From a bacterium (GTDB lineage: Bacteria > Bacillota > Clostridia > Lachnospirales > Lachnospiraceae): a stretch of 23,175 bases of DNA. The stretch is taken from contig SFRL01000049.1 of NCBI GenBank assembly GCA_004562765.1, forward strand, positions 1 to 23,175. The letters run 5' to 3'. Below the pieces are notes generated by a model that did not search any database, was not told where the DNA came from, and worked only from the letters and a program-made list of their open reading frames with translations. Of this stretch, positions 6,751 to 14,064 are shown piece by piece. The position numbers were made by a program, and so were the translations under genes. Each line of letters starts with the position of its first letter. Positions within the stretch are counted from its first letter, which is position 1.

Positions 6751-6803
6751 TTGTCAATAATTAGTAATTGACAACTAATGATAGTTAGGTTATGCTAACC
6801 AAC
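6751..6803 (+). promoter_or_regulatory. Promoter of the Fur/HD-GYP gene with IdeR/DtxR-like iron box and a second dyad
   Basis: TTGACA (6768-6773), a 17-nt spacer and TATGCT (6791-6796) form the promoter. Overlapping the -10 is TTAGGTTATGCTAACCAAC (6785-6803), which agrees with the published IdeR/DtxR iron-box consensus at 15-16 of 19 positions and contains the perfect dyad GGTTA-TGC-TAACC. An independent dyad TTGTCAAT (6751-6758) / ATTGACAA (6767-6774) overlaps the -35. Both are placed to repress transcription. The regulator that binds is not in the window; an iron- or manganese-dependent DtxR/MntR protein is the natural candidate. Confidence 0.72.
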
Positions 6804-6820
6804 GAAAGGAGTTGGTATCT

Positions 6821-7783
6821 GTGAACTATTTGGCAGCTCAAAAAAGCCGGAAAACAGAAACGGAAAATTTTCAGAGAACAGATATGCAAAAGGAGATCGT
6901 TGTACAGAAGCTGAAAGAGCACGGATGCCGGATGACGAGGCAGCGTCGGATTTTGCTTGACGTGATCCTGCAGGAGGAATGTGCCTGCTGTAAAGAGATT
7001 TATTACAAAGCATCCTCTATTGATGCGGGAATTGGCGCGGCGACTGTTTACCGCATGGTCAATCTGCTGGAGGAAATTGGTGCGATCGACCGGAAAAGTA
7101 TGTATCGGATCTCCTGCTGCGAAGATTGTAAAAATTGTACGGAGATGGTGAGCAACGAAAAAACGCATGTACCGGACTGTGAATTTTGCGAAAACGAGAT
7201 CAATTATCATGAGATCATCGAGTGCATCACATGTGCGCTGGATGCAAAGGATCCCTATACAGCCGGTCATTCGCAGCGTGTGAGTGACATGGCATTAAAG
7301 GTCTGCGAGCTGATGGGAATGAAAGCCGAAGACCGGGAAAAAATACACATCGCAGCGCATCTGCATGACATCGGTAAGATCGGCGTGCCGGATGCGATAC
7401 TGAATAAAGAGGGAAAACTGACAGATGAAGAATTTGAAAGCATCAAAAAGCATCCGGTGATCGGCGCGGAAATTCTCGGGAAATCAAAAAAACTCAGTGG
7501 GCTTTCTGATATTGTGTTGATGCATCATGAACGTTTTGACGGAAAGGGTTATCCGACAGGAAAAGCAGGGACGGAAATTCCGATTGGTGCACGGATCATT
7601 GCAATCTGTGACTCCATTGATGCGATCACTTCCAACCGCTGTTACCGAAAAGCGCATGATTTCGCATACTGCTATGAGGAAATCGAAAAAAATCTGGGTA
7701 CAATGTATGATCCCGTTGTCGGGAGATATGTGCTGGATCACTGGGAAAACATTACAATTGACAACAAACAAAAGTTAGATTAA
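6821..7783 (+). CDS. Fur-like winged-helix / HD-GYP domain fusion protein
   Basis: 320 residues. Residues about 23-98 match the DNA-binding domain of the Fur family: VVQKLKEHGCRMTRQRRILLDVI, then the recognition region GAATVYRMVNLLEEIGAI. The usual Fur metal-sensing dimerisation domain is absent. In its place is a short cysteine cluster (C99, C100, C103, C106, C120, C123), followed by an HD-GYP domain (about 130-305) with H150, HD at 182-183 in HLHDIGKIGVPDAIL, H211, HHE at 235-237 and DGKGYP at 240-245. HD-GYP domains hydrolyse cyclic di-GMP or related nucleotides using a di- or tri-iron site. The product may tie metal state or second messenger level to DNA binding. I chose GTG 6821, 9 nt after AGGAG; a TTG at 6812 abuts the site too closely. 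It lies under an iron box, and its last codons overlap a second one. Confidence 0.88.
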   Translation: MNYLAAQKSRKTETENFQRTDMQKEIVVQKLKEHGCRMTRQRRILLDVILQEECACCKEIYYKASSIDAGIGAATVYRMVNLLEEIGAIDRKSMYRISCCEDCKNCTEMVSNEKTHVPDCEFCENEINYHEIIECITCALDAKDPYTAGHSQRVSDMALKVCELMGMKAEDREKIHIAAHLHDIGKIGVPDAILNKEGKLTDEEFESIKKHPVIGAEILGKSKKLSGLSDIVLMHHERFDGKGYPTGKAGTEIPIGARIIAICDSIDAITSNRCYRKAHDFAYCYEEIEKNLGTMYDPVVGRYVLDHWENITIDNKQKLD

Positions 7784-7793
7784 GCTAACTAAG
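7758..7793 (+). promoter_or_regulatory. Second iron-box promoter, for the DUF454/ABC operon
   Basis: TTGACA (7758-7763) is followed after 17 nt by TAAGCT (7781-7786). Overlapping it is TTAGATTAAGCTAACTAAG (7775-7793), with the dyad AGTTAG-ATTAAG-CTAACT. Distance from -35 to box is identical to that at 6768/6785, and both share the pattern TTAGnTTAnGCTAAC. It overlaps the stop codon of the fusion gene. The conserved geometry suggests the same metal-dependent repressor controls both units. Confidence 0.65.
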
Positions 7794-7846
7794 TCTGTTG
7801 CTAAGACAAAATATAGACAATATAAAAAGTAAGGTGGTAAAAGAAA

Positions 7847-8032
7847 ATGACAAAAGAGAAACTGTTTGCAGTGATAGCGCTGGCAGCGTTAGCGGTGGCA
7901 TTTTTGAGCGGAATACTGGTGGCAGTGTTCCCGGAGGTGATGGTTTGGATGCTGTTACATAAGCTTTCAGCAGTTGTTTTAGTGTTGGGAACGATCGTGC
8001 ATGTATGGCAGCACAGCAGAAAGAGAGGCTAG
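7847..8032 (+). CDS. Small two-helix membrane protein (DUF4405-like)
   Basis: 61 residues with two hydrophobic helices: LFAVIALAALAVAFLSGILVAVF (about 5-27) and LSAVVLVLGTIVHVWQH (about 41-57). The second carries H39 just before it and H53 and H57 at its end, resembling the LHK...VH pattern of DUF4405 and cytochrome-b-like helices, where histidines can ligate haem; that role here is speculative. AAGGTGG lies about 11 nt before the ATG. It is the first gene after the second iron box and its stop is 2 nt before the next start, so it is part of the metal-regulated operon. Confidence 0.7.
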   Translation: MTKEKLFAVIALAALAVAFLSGILVAVFPEVMVWMLLHKLSAVVLVLGTIVHVWQHSRKRG

Positions 8033-8034
8033 CT

Positions 8035-8439
8035 ATGAAAAAAAACAATACTCCGCTGCGGCTTTTGTGGATCGCACTCGGATTCTTATGCCTGGGACTT
8101 GGAACGGTTGGCGTGGCACTGCCGATCCTGCCGACTGTGCCGTTTTATATGGCAACCGCATTCTGTTTTGCAAAAAGCTCAAAAAGGCTTCACGACTGGT
8201 TCGTCGGAACGAAGCTCTACAAGAAGCATCTGGACAGTTTCGTGAGACAGCGTGCCATGACGATGGGCACAAAGCTGCGGGTTGTGGGAACCGTGACAGT
8301 CGTGATGGGGATCGGCTTCTTTTGTATGAAAAATGTGCCGATTGGACGGATCTGTCTGGCGGTGGTATGGGTATGCCATCTGTTATATTTTTTCTTGCGG
8401 GTAAAGACGATCAAGCCGGCAGATGTTATAACAGAATAG
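8035..8439 (+). CDS. YbaN/DUF454 family inner-membrane protein
   Basis: 134 residues. The family is recognised from LGFLCLGLGTVGVALPILPTVPFYMATAFCFAKSS near residues 16-49: a first helix, the LPILPTVPF signature, then the FAKSSKRLHDWF motif. Two more helices follow (about 82-99 and 105-121). The biochemical role is unknown, but DUF454 genes often adjoin iron-related or ABC transporter genes, as here. AGAGAGG lies 6 nt before ATG 8035. A longer frame from 8005 overlaps the upstream gene and is not needed. Confidence 0.9.
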   Translation: MKKNNTPLRLLWIALGFLCLGLGTVGVALPILPTVPFYMATAFCFAKSSKRLHDWFVGTKLYKKHLDSFVRQRAMTMGTKLRVVGTVTVVMGIGFFCMKNVPIGRICLAVVWVCHLLYFFLRVKTIKPADVITE

Positions 8440-8485
8440 AAAAAAGAATTGTGAAAGAACGGAACAGATACGAAAGGAAAAAGTA

Positions 8486-9619
8486 ATGATAAAAACGAGA
8501 CTGATCAAATTACTGTCTCACGCAAAAAAATACATTGTGTTCCAGGTCGTGTGGAAATGGCTGTCGCTGCTCTGTCAGGTGGTGATGATCTTAGCGGCTT
8601 GCACGCTGTTGGAACAGGTACTATTCGGAACGGTCACAAAGAACCGTATGCTCGTTTGCGGCACACAGGTTCTTTTTGCTGTCTCAGTACGGTTTTTCTG
8701 TGACCGTCGGGCGGTCTATGCGTCTTACGAGGCAAGCGTGGATGTCAAGCGGATCCTGCGTGAGAAGATCTACGGAAAATTATTGAAGCTGGGCGCTTCC
8801 TACAGGGAGAACGTTGCCACCTCCGAGGTCGTTCAGATGGCAGCAGAGGGCGTGGAGCAGTTGGAGACATATTTTGGAAGATATCTCTCGCAGCTGTTTT
8901 ACAGCCTTCTGGCTCCGGTGACATTATTTGTGATCCTTGCCTTTGTGAATGTGAAGGCGAGTGTGGTACTGCTCATCTGTGTGCCGCTCATCCCGATCTC
9001 CATCGTGGCGGTGCAGAAGTTTGCAAAGAAGCTGCTGAATAAATATTGGGGAATCTACACGGAGCTGGGAGATTCTTTCCTGGAAAATCTGCAGGGCCTG
9101 ACGACCTTAAAAATCTATCAGGCAGATGAAAAGAAAGCTGCGGAGATGGACGAGGAATCGCAAAAGTTTCGCCGGATCACGATGAAGGTGCTGACGATGC
9201 AGCTCAATTCCACCAGCGTGATGGATATTATCGCCTACGGTGGCGCGGCGGTGGGCATGATCGTGACACTCTCGGAGTATGCAAAGGGAAATGTGAGCTT
9301 CGGCGGAGCACTTTCGATCATTTTGCTTGCGTCGGAATTTTTCATTCCGCTGCGTCTGCTGGGTTCTTTCTTTCATATCGCCATGAACGGTATGGCGGCC
9401 AGCGACAAGATCTTTGCGCTGCTGGATCTGCCTCAGCCGGAGGAAAAAGGAGAAGTGCTGGAGAACGTGGATACATCCATTTGCATGCATGACGTACACT
9501 TCGCCTATGAGGTAGAACGGGATATTTTAAGGGTATTTCCATGGAGCTTGCGGCAGGCAGCTTTACCTCGATCGTCGGCACATCCGGATGCGGAAAGAGC
9601 ACGATCGCCGGCATTTTGA
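8486..9619 (+). CDS. ABC exporter half-transporter, membrane part (gene frameshifted at ~9530)
   Basis: Residues 1-348 are a type I exporter membrane domain followed by the start of the nucleotide-binding domain. Helices are visible around LCQVVMILAACTLLEQVLF, LLAPVTLFVILAFVN, SVVLLICVPLIPISIVAV and IIAYGGAAVGMIVTL, and the coupling region TELGDSFLENLQGLTTLKIYQAD is typical of the CydD/CydC-like group. At VHFAYEVERDIL the frame should continue as KGISMELAAG, but one A is missing from the A-run at 9529-9530, and about 30 unrelated residues follow to a stop at 9619. Restoring the base gives a 582-residue protein continuous with the segment at 9541. GAAAGGA precedes ATG 8486. The partner half-transporter follows at 10233. 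The substrate is unknown; control by an iron box recalls the exporter-fold siderophore importers IrtAB and YbtPQ. Confidence 0.88.
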   Translation: MIKTRLIKLLSHAKKYIVFQVVWKWLSLLCQVVMILAACTLLEQVLFGTVTKNRMLVCGTQVLFAVSVRFFCDRRAVYASYEASVDVKRILREKIYGKLLKLGASYRENVATSEVVQMAAEGVEQLETYFGRYLSQLFYSLLAPVTLFVILAFVNVKASVVLLICVPLIPISIVAVQKFAKKLLNKYWGIYTELGDSFLENLQGLTTLKIYQADEKKAAEMDEESQKFRRITMKVLTMQLNSTSVMDIIAYGGAAVGMIVTLSEYAKGNVSFGGALSIILLASEFFIPLRLLGSFFHIAMNGMAASDKIFALLDLPQPEEKGEVLENVDTSICMHDVHFAYEVERDILRVFPWSLRQAALPRSSAHPDAERARSPAF

Positions 9620-10233
9620 TGGGAAGAAACAAGAATTACAACGGAAGCATTTGGGTTCAGGGTAAGGAACTGCGTGAGATTTCCGAAAAGAGTCTGATGG
9701 ATCATATCACGCTGGTGAGCCATAACAGCTATCTGTTTAAGGGAACGGTCCGTGACAACCTGCGAATGGGCAGGCCGGAGGCTTCCGATGAGGAGATGTA
9801 TGCGGCCCTTGAAAAAGTAAACCTTCTCGGCTTTGTGCGGGCAGCGCAGGGACTGGACACAAAGGTTGCGGAAAAGGGGAGCAATTTCTCTGGCGGACAG
9901 TGCCAGCGTCTGGCGCTTGCGCGGGCACTTTTGCACGACACACCGGTCTACATTTTTGATGAGGCAACATCTAATATCGACATGGAGAGCGAGGAGATGA
10001 TCATGCAGGTGATCCATGAACTGGCAGAGACAAAGACGATCCTGTTGATCTCGCACCGGCTGGCAAATGTGGTGGGATCCGATCGGATCTATATGCTGGA
10101 AAACGGTCATGTGGTGCAGTCCGGGACACATGAAGAACTGATGATGGAGGGCGGTGCTTACGAAAGATTATACCGCTATCAGAGTGAGCTGGAGGCATAC
10201 GGAAAAGAAGACAGAAAGGCGGTGGCAGGCTGA
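9541..10233 (+). CDS. ABC exporter half-transporter, ATPase part (downstream of the frameshift)
   Basis: 230 residues forming a complete nucleotide-binding domain in the frame one base back from the upstream segment. Walker A is GTSGCGKST (13-21), the Q-loop region reads LVSHNSYLF with His where Gln is usual, the signature is FSGGQCQR, Walker B is VYIFDEATSNID and the H-loop is ISHRLANV. The ATG at 9541 has AAGGG (9529-9533) 7 nt upstream, so it could be translated on its own by coupling to the upstream frame. It would then be a soluble ATPase. The TGA at 10231 overlaps the next ATG by one base. It is most simply the second half of the gene starting at 8486, split by a one-base deletion or a sequencing error. 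Confidence 0.88.
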   Translation: MELAAGSFTSIVGTSGCGKSTIAGILMGRNKNYNGSIWVQGKELREISEKSLMDHITLVSHNSYLFKGTVRDNLRMGRPEASDEEMYAALEKVNLLGFVRAAQGLDTKVAEKGSNFSGGQCQRLALARALLHDTPVYIFDEATSNIDMESEEMIMQVIHELAETKTILLISHRLANVVGSDRIYMLENGHVVQSGTHEELMMEGGAYERLYRYQSELEAYGKEDRKAVAG

Positions 10234-11930
10234 TGGAACAGAAAAACAGAAGAAAAGGGATCGTGATCATGGGACAGCTGATCGGTCTGGTCAAGCCGCT
10301 TTTGCCCATCATGTGTGTCGCTGTTTTACTGGGTGTGCTGGGGTACTTGTGCGCGATTTTTTTGACGATCCTTGCCGGATACGGTTTGCTCGGAGGACTG
10401 GTCAATCTGACCGGCGCAGAGACGGCGACCGGAGCCGGCAATTTTGGATCGATGCTGACACCGGGTGCATTGGCGGCACTCTTGATCCTGCTGGCCGTGC
10501 TGCGCGGTGTCCTCCACTACGGGGAACAATACTGCAATCATTTTATTGCGTTCAAGCTGTTGGCGATCATCCGCCATCGGGTATTTGCCGCGCTGCGAAA
10601 GCTTTGCCCGGCAAAGCTTGAGGGCAGGGACAAGGGAAATCTGATCTCTATCATTACCTCGGACATTGAACTTTTGGAGGTGTTTTACGCCCATACGATC
10701 TCGCCGATCGCCATTGCGATCCTGACATCTCTTGTGATGGTCATTTTTGTCGGAACGCAGTATCCGGCAGCAGGTGTGATCGCACTTGCCGGCTATCTGG
10801 TGGTTGGTGCGCTGATCCCGCTCCGGAATGGGAAAAAGGGTGCAATAGACGGCATGGAATTTCGAAGCTCCTTCGGAGAACTGAACAGTTTTCTTCTGGA
10901 CTCTTTGCGGGGGCTGGACGAGACGATCCAGTACGACAGAGGAAAGGAACGGATGGAACAGATCGATGCCCGTTCCAAGAAGCTCGGTCAGGTGCAAAAA
11001 AAGCTGAACCGGCATGAGGCGGTACAGAGTTCCCTGACAAATATGGTGATCCTTTTGTTCTCCTTTGGGATGATGTTTTTTATGCTCTGGAATTATGAGT
11101 GGGGTGTGGCAGGCTTTGACAATGTATTGATCGCGACGATCGCCATGATGGGCTCCTTTGGACCGGTGGTGGCGTTGTCGAATCTTTCCAACAATCTCAG
11201 CCAGACGCTGGCAAGCGGGGAGCGCGTGCTTTCTCTGCTGGAGGAGGAACCGCAGATCACGGAAGTGAGCGGAGAGGCAGCAACACAATTTGAAGGTGCA
11301 GATGTTCAGAACGTATCTTTTGCCTATGAAAACGAACCGATCCTGAAAGGTTATTCTGTGGAATTTCCGAAGGGAAAGATCGTCGGCATTCACGGTGCCA
11401 GCGGCTCCGGAAAATCAACACTGCTAAAGCTTTTGATGCGCTTCTGGGATACGGATGGCGGCAGCGTATCCCTTTCAGAAAAAAATGTAAAAAGGATCAA
11501 TACAACAGATCTTCGGAATATGGAGTCTTTCGTGACGCAGGAAACCTATCTGTTCCACGATTCCATTGCAAACAATATCGCAGTGGGCAAGCCGGGCGCA
11601 TCCCGGAAGGAGATCATCGCAGCTGCGAAAAAAGCGTCGATCTATGATTTTATCATGATGCTTCCTAGGGGCTATGACACACAGGTGGGAGAGCTGGGCG
11701 ATACACTTTCCGGAGGGGAAAAGCAGCGTATTGGGATCGCGCGGGCATTTCTGCATGATGCGCCCTTTCTGCTGCTGGATGAGCCCACCAGCAATCTGGA
11801 TGCGCTGAACGAAGGTATCATTCTGAAATCATTACAGGAAGCCCGGGGTGATCGGACGGTTGTGCTGGTGTCCCACCGGACATCCACGATGAAGCTGGCG
11901 GATGTGGTCGTTGAGATGGAAAACTGTTGA
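10233..11930 (+). CDS. ABC exporter half-transporter (permease + ATPase, CydC-like)
   Basis: 565 residues. The membrane domain fills about the first 330 residues, with helices around LPIMCVAVLLGVLGYLCAIFLTILAG, IAIAILTSLVMVIFV and MVILLFSFGMMFFML, and an EF-loop segment LDSLRGLDETIQYDRG. The ATPase domain has Walker A GASGSGKST (around 388), Q-loop VTQETYLF, signature LSGGEKQR (around 492), Walker B FLLLDEPTSNLD (around 511) and the H-loop SHRTSTM. It overlaps the stop of the previous gene by one base and surely pairs with it as a heterodimer; here all ATPase motifs are canonical, while the partner has an altered Q-loop. The TTGACA of the next promoter overlaps its stop codon. Confidence 0.93.
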   Translation: MEQKNRRKGIVIMGQLIGLVKPLLPIMCVAVLLGVLGYLCAIFLTILAGYGLLGGLVNLTGAETATGAGNFGSMLTPGALAALLILLAVLRGVLHYGEQYCNHFIAFKLLAIIRHRVFAALRKLCPAKLEGRDKGNLISIITSDIELLEVFYAHTISPIAIAILTSLVMVIFVGTQYPAAGVIALAGYLVVGALIPLRNGKKGAIDGMEFRSSFGELNSFLLDSLRGLDETIQYDRGKERMEQIDARSKKLGQVQKKLNRHEAVQSSLTNMVILLFSFGMMFFMLWNYEWGVAGFDNVLIATIAMMGSFGPVVALSNLSNNLSQTLASGERVLSLLEEEPQITEVSGEAATQFEGADVQNVSFAYENEPILKGYSVEFPKGKIVGIHGASGSGKSTLLKLLMRFWDTDGGSVSLSEKNVKRINTTDLRNMESFVTQETYLFHDSIANNIAVGKPGASRKEIIAAAKKASIYDFIMMLPRGYDTQVGELGDTLSGGEKQRIGIARAFLHDAPFLLLDEPTSNLDALNEGIILKSLQEARGDRTVVLVSHRTSTMKLADVVVEMENC

Positions 11931-11976
11931 CAATCAATTTTGGAATGTGTATACTGATAACCGACAGACAGTCGGT
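11927..11976 (+). promoter_or_regulatory. tetR-family gene promoter with operator copy 1
   Basis: TTGACA (11927-11932), a 17-nt spacer and TATACT (11950-11955) form a near-consensus promoter. Immediately downstream lies the dyad ACCGAC-AGACA-GTCGGT (11960-11976), at the expected transcription start. The same dyad recurs at 12714-12730, so it is very likely the binding site of the TetR-type repressor encoded between them. Confidence 0.85.
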
Positions 11977-12048
11977 AAGGGCTGAAGGGTAAATGATATC
12001 TGCCGAGAAATGACAGTATTTATCCGGAAAACGGAAAGGAAGCAGCAG

Positions 12049-12693
12049 ATGCGTATCGTAAAGGAAGCGGAAGAGCGAAAAGAAGAGATTCTGGATGTGG
12101 CAGAAAAGCTGTTTGCTGCCAAGGGCTTTGACCACACGAGTACAAATGATATTTTGGAGGGAGTTGGCATCGCCAGAGGAACACTGTATTATCATTTCAG
12201 CTCCAAAGAAGAGATTCTGGATGCGGTGATTGAGCGTCTGACAAATCACCTGGTGGCAGAAGCGGCGCTGATCATACGGAACCGCGAATTGCCGTTCCTG
12301 GAGCGCCTGACAAAAGCGGTCATGTCTTTAAATGTGGAATCGCAGCTTGGTCTTGAGGTGATGGAACAGGTACATCGCCCGCAGAATGCGCTGATGCATC
12401 AGAAGATGCAGCAGATGCTCCTTTCAGGCATTAATCCTCTGTTCACCGAGCTGGTGGAGGAGGGGATCGATCAGGGCATTTGTCACACAGAGCACCCTGC
12501 GGGTGCTGTGGAGATGACAATGCTGTATGCAAATACCGCTTTCGATGAGCTTGATCTGGCGGATCTGAGTGAGGAACAACGCCGGGAGAAGATGGCGGCG
12601 TTTATCTACAACACGGAACGGCTTTTTGGCATGGAGAAAGGCAGTCTGCAGGAAGCGATCATGGAGATCTTTGCGGCCAGCAGGCTGAGCTGA
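12049..12693 (+). CDS. TetR/AcrR-type transcriptional regulator
   Basis: 214 residues. The N-terminal HTH (about 10-57) is typical: KEEILDVAEKLFAAKGFDHTSTNDILEGVGIARGTLYYHFSSKEEIL. The C-terminal ligand-binding and dimerisation region is helical and has no recognisable ligand signature. The start is ATG 12049, 6-7 nt after GGAAAGGAAG; an upstream ATG at 12010 in the same frame has no such site. The gene sits between two copies of the palindrome ACCGAC-N5-GTCGGT, one at its own promoter and one ahead of the MFS gene, so it most likely represses both itself and the exporters downstream until a toxic ligand binds. Confidence 0.94.
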   Translation: MRIVKEAEERKEEILDVAEKLFAAKGFDHTSTNDILEGVGIARGTLYYHFSSKEEILDAVIERLTNHLVAEAALIIRNRELPFLERLTKAVMSLNVESQLGLEVMEQVHRPQNALMHQKMQQMLLSGINPLFTELVEEGIDQGICHTEHPAGAVEMTMLYANTAFDELDLADLSEEQRREKMAAFIYNTERLFGMEKGSLQEAIMEIFAASRLS

Positions 12694-12713
12694 TCTTTAT
12701 TTTTTGGATATTA

Positions 12714-12730
12714 ACCGACAGATAGTCGGT
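12714..12730 (+). promoter_or_regulatory. TetR operator copy 2, ahead of the MFS gene
   Basis: ACCGAC (12714-12719), spacer AGATA and GTCGGT (12725-12730) repeat the operator at 11960 with one spacer base changed. It lies 29 bp before the MFS start codon. No convincing -35/-10 pair is visible here, so the promoter may be weak, or the site may also act as a block for read-through transcription. Confidence 0.8.
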
Positions 12731-12759
12731 CGAGATGATAAAAATGAGAGGAGCATTTT

Positions 12760-14007
12760 ATGGAAAAGAAGAAAAACAACAAAAATTTTAACCGTTTTTT
12801 ACTGCTGTGGTCAGGGGAGCTTGTGTCGGCGATTGGAGGAGGTCTGACGAGCTTTGGTCTGGGTGTGTATATCTTTCAGCAGACAGGGAGTGCAGCGGAT
12901 ATGGCGCTTGTCACACTGCTTGCATTTTTGCCGACATTGCTCTTAAGTGTTCCTGCGGGGGTGCTGGCAGACCGGTATGACAGGAGGCTTCTGATGATGC
13001 TGGGGGATGGCTGTTCGGCGCTGGGAATCCTCTATATTTTGTTCTGTATACAGCGGGGCGGGGCTAGCCTGGCTGAGATCTGTATCGGAGTGACAGTGAG
13101 TTCCGTATTTTCTTCACTCTTAGAGCCTTCCTATCGTGCGACGGTGACCGATCTTTTGGATGAGGAGGAATATTCCAGAGCGAGCGGAATGGTGAGTCTG
13201 GCGGGCAGTGCCAGATATCTGGTATCTCCGATACTCGCCGGTGCGCTTCTGGTTGTAGCGGACATCCGTCTTTTGCTTGTCATTGATGCATGTACCTTCG
13301 TCCTTACAGTGATCTGTACCGGGGTGGTGCGCAATGGTCTGGCAGTGAAGGCTGTGGAGGAAAAAGAACCGTTTTTTACAGCGCTTCGCATTGGCTGGCA
13401 GGCGGTCACGGAAAAGAGAGGCGTGTTGATCCTGATCCTTGTATCTTCTGTGATGACCTGTTTTATGGGTGCGTTTCAGATATTGGCGGAGCCGCTGATC
13501 CTGGATTTTGCGGACAGCGCAACGCTGGGAGTGGCGGAGACAGTCTGTGCCTGCGGTATGCTGGTGACCGGTCTGTTTCTGGGTATGCGCGGGATCAAAA
13601 AAGGCTATGTTCGGGTTCTGTCCGCATCGCTGTGTATCGCGGCGATCGCAATGGTCATTTTCGGGCTGAAGGAAAATATTTATCTGATCTGCGCAGCCGG
13701 ATTTTTGTTTTTTGCAATGCTGCCCTTTGCAAATAACTGCCTGGATTATCTGGTCCGGACAAATATTGCGGATGAGCTGCAAGGCAGAGCTTGGGGGCTG
13801 ATCGGTTTCCTCTCGCAGATCGGATATGTGGTTGCGTACGGATTGGCAGGTAATCTTGCGGACGGAATCGGAGCGCAGATGCAGATCGGTGTCGGACGAG
13901 GGGCTGCGGTGGTGATCATAGTATCCGGAGCATTTCTTGCAGTGATCGCGTTGTCTGTTTGCCGTATCCGTGCAGTGCGTGAACTGGAGCATGCGGCGCA
14001 GGAGTAA
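12760..14007 (+). CDS. MFS family efflux transporter
   Basis: 415 residues with about twelve hydrophobic helices. The MFS motif A, GVLADRYDRRLLM (residues 67-79), lies between helices 2 and 3, after LLAFLPTLLLSVPA. The layout, with FSSLLEPSYRATVTDLL and LVRTNIADELQGRAWGLIG, is that of the MFS_3/EntS-like exporter group, proton-driven pumps for drugs, siderophores or other small molecules. AGAGGAG lies 7 nt before ATG 12760. It is preceded by a TetR operator and followed after 57 bp by a FtsX-type permease gene, so it probably belongs to the TetR regulon. Substrate unknown. Confidence 0.93.
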   Translation: MEKKKNNKNFNRFLLLWSGELVSAIGGGLTSFGLGVYIFQQTGSAADMALVTLLAFLPTLLLSVPAGVLADRYDRRLLMMLGDGCSALGILYILFCIQRGGASLAEICIGVTVSSVFSSLLEPSYRATVTDLLDEEEYSRASGMVSLAGSARYLVSPILAGALLVVADIRLLLVIDACTFVLTVICTGVVRNGLAVKAVEEKEPFFTALRIGWQAVTEKRGVLILILVSSVMTCFMGAFQILAEPLILDFADSATLGVAETVCACGMLVTGLFLGMRGIKKGYVRVLSASLCIAAIAMVIFGLKENIYLICAAGFLFFAMLPFANNCLDYLVRTNIADELQGRAWGLIGFLSQIGYVVAYGLAGNLADGIGAQMQIGVGRGAAVVIIVSGAFLAVIALSVCRIRAVRELEHAAQE

Positions 14008-14064
14008 TGGCATGGGGCAGAATGGGAATTGTCAAGACGTAAAGTGGTTATGAAAGGAGTTTGT

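Noticed and set aside
8001..8486. 161-residue plus-strand frame overlapping the DUF454 gene
   Set aside because: It is an alternative frame of the DUF454 coding region, and its translation lacks family or membrane features.
9521..9545. Programmed -1 ribosomal frameshifting in the ABC gene
   Set aside because: The zero-frame codons GAT ATT TTA AGG do not make an X-XXY-YYZ slippery heptamer; a lost base in the A-run explains the shift better.
10326..11393. 355-residue open frame on the minus strand inside the ABC half-transporter gene
   Set aside because: Antisense shadow: low-complexity His/Gln/Arg-rich translation, no ribosome site, and the plus strand encodes a well-conserved ABC protein.
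13120..14013. 297-residue open frame on the minus strand inside the MFS gene
   Set aside because: His/Arg/Gln-rich shadow of codon-biased membrane protein coding; no start signal.
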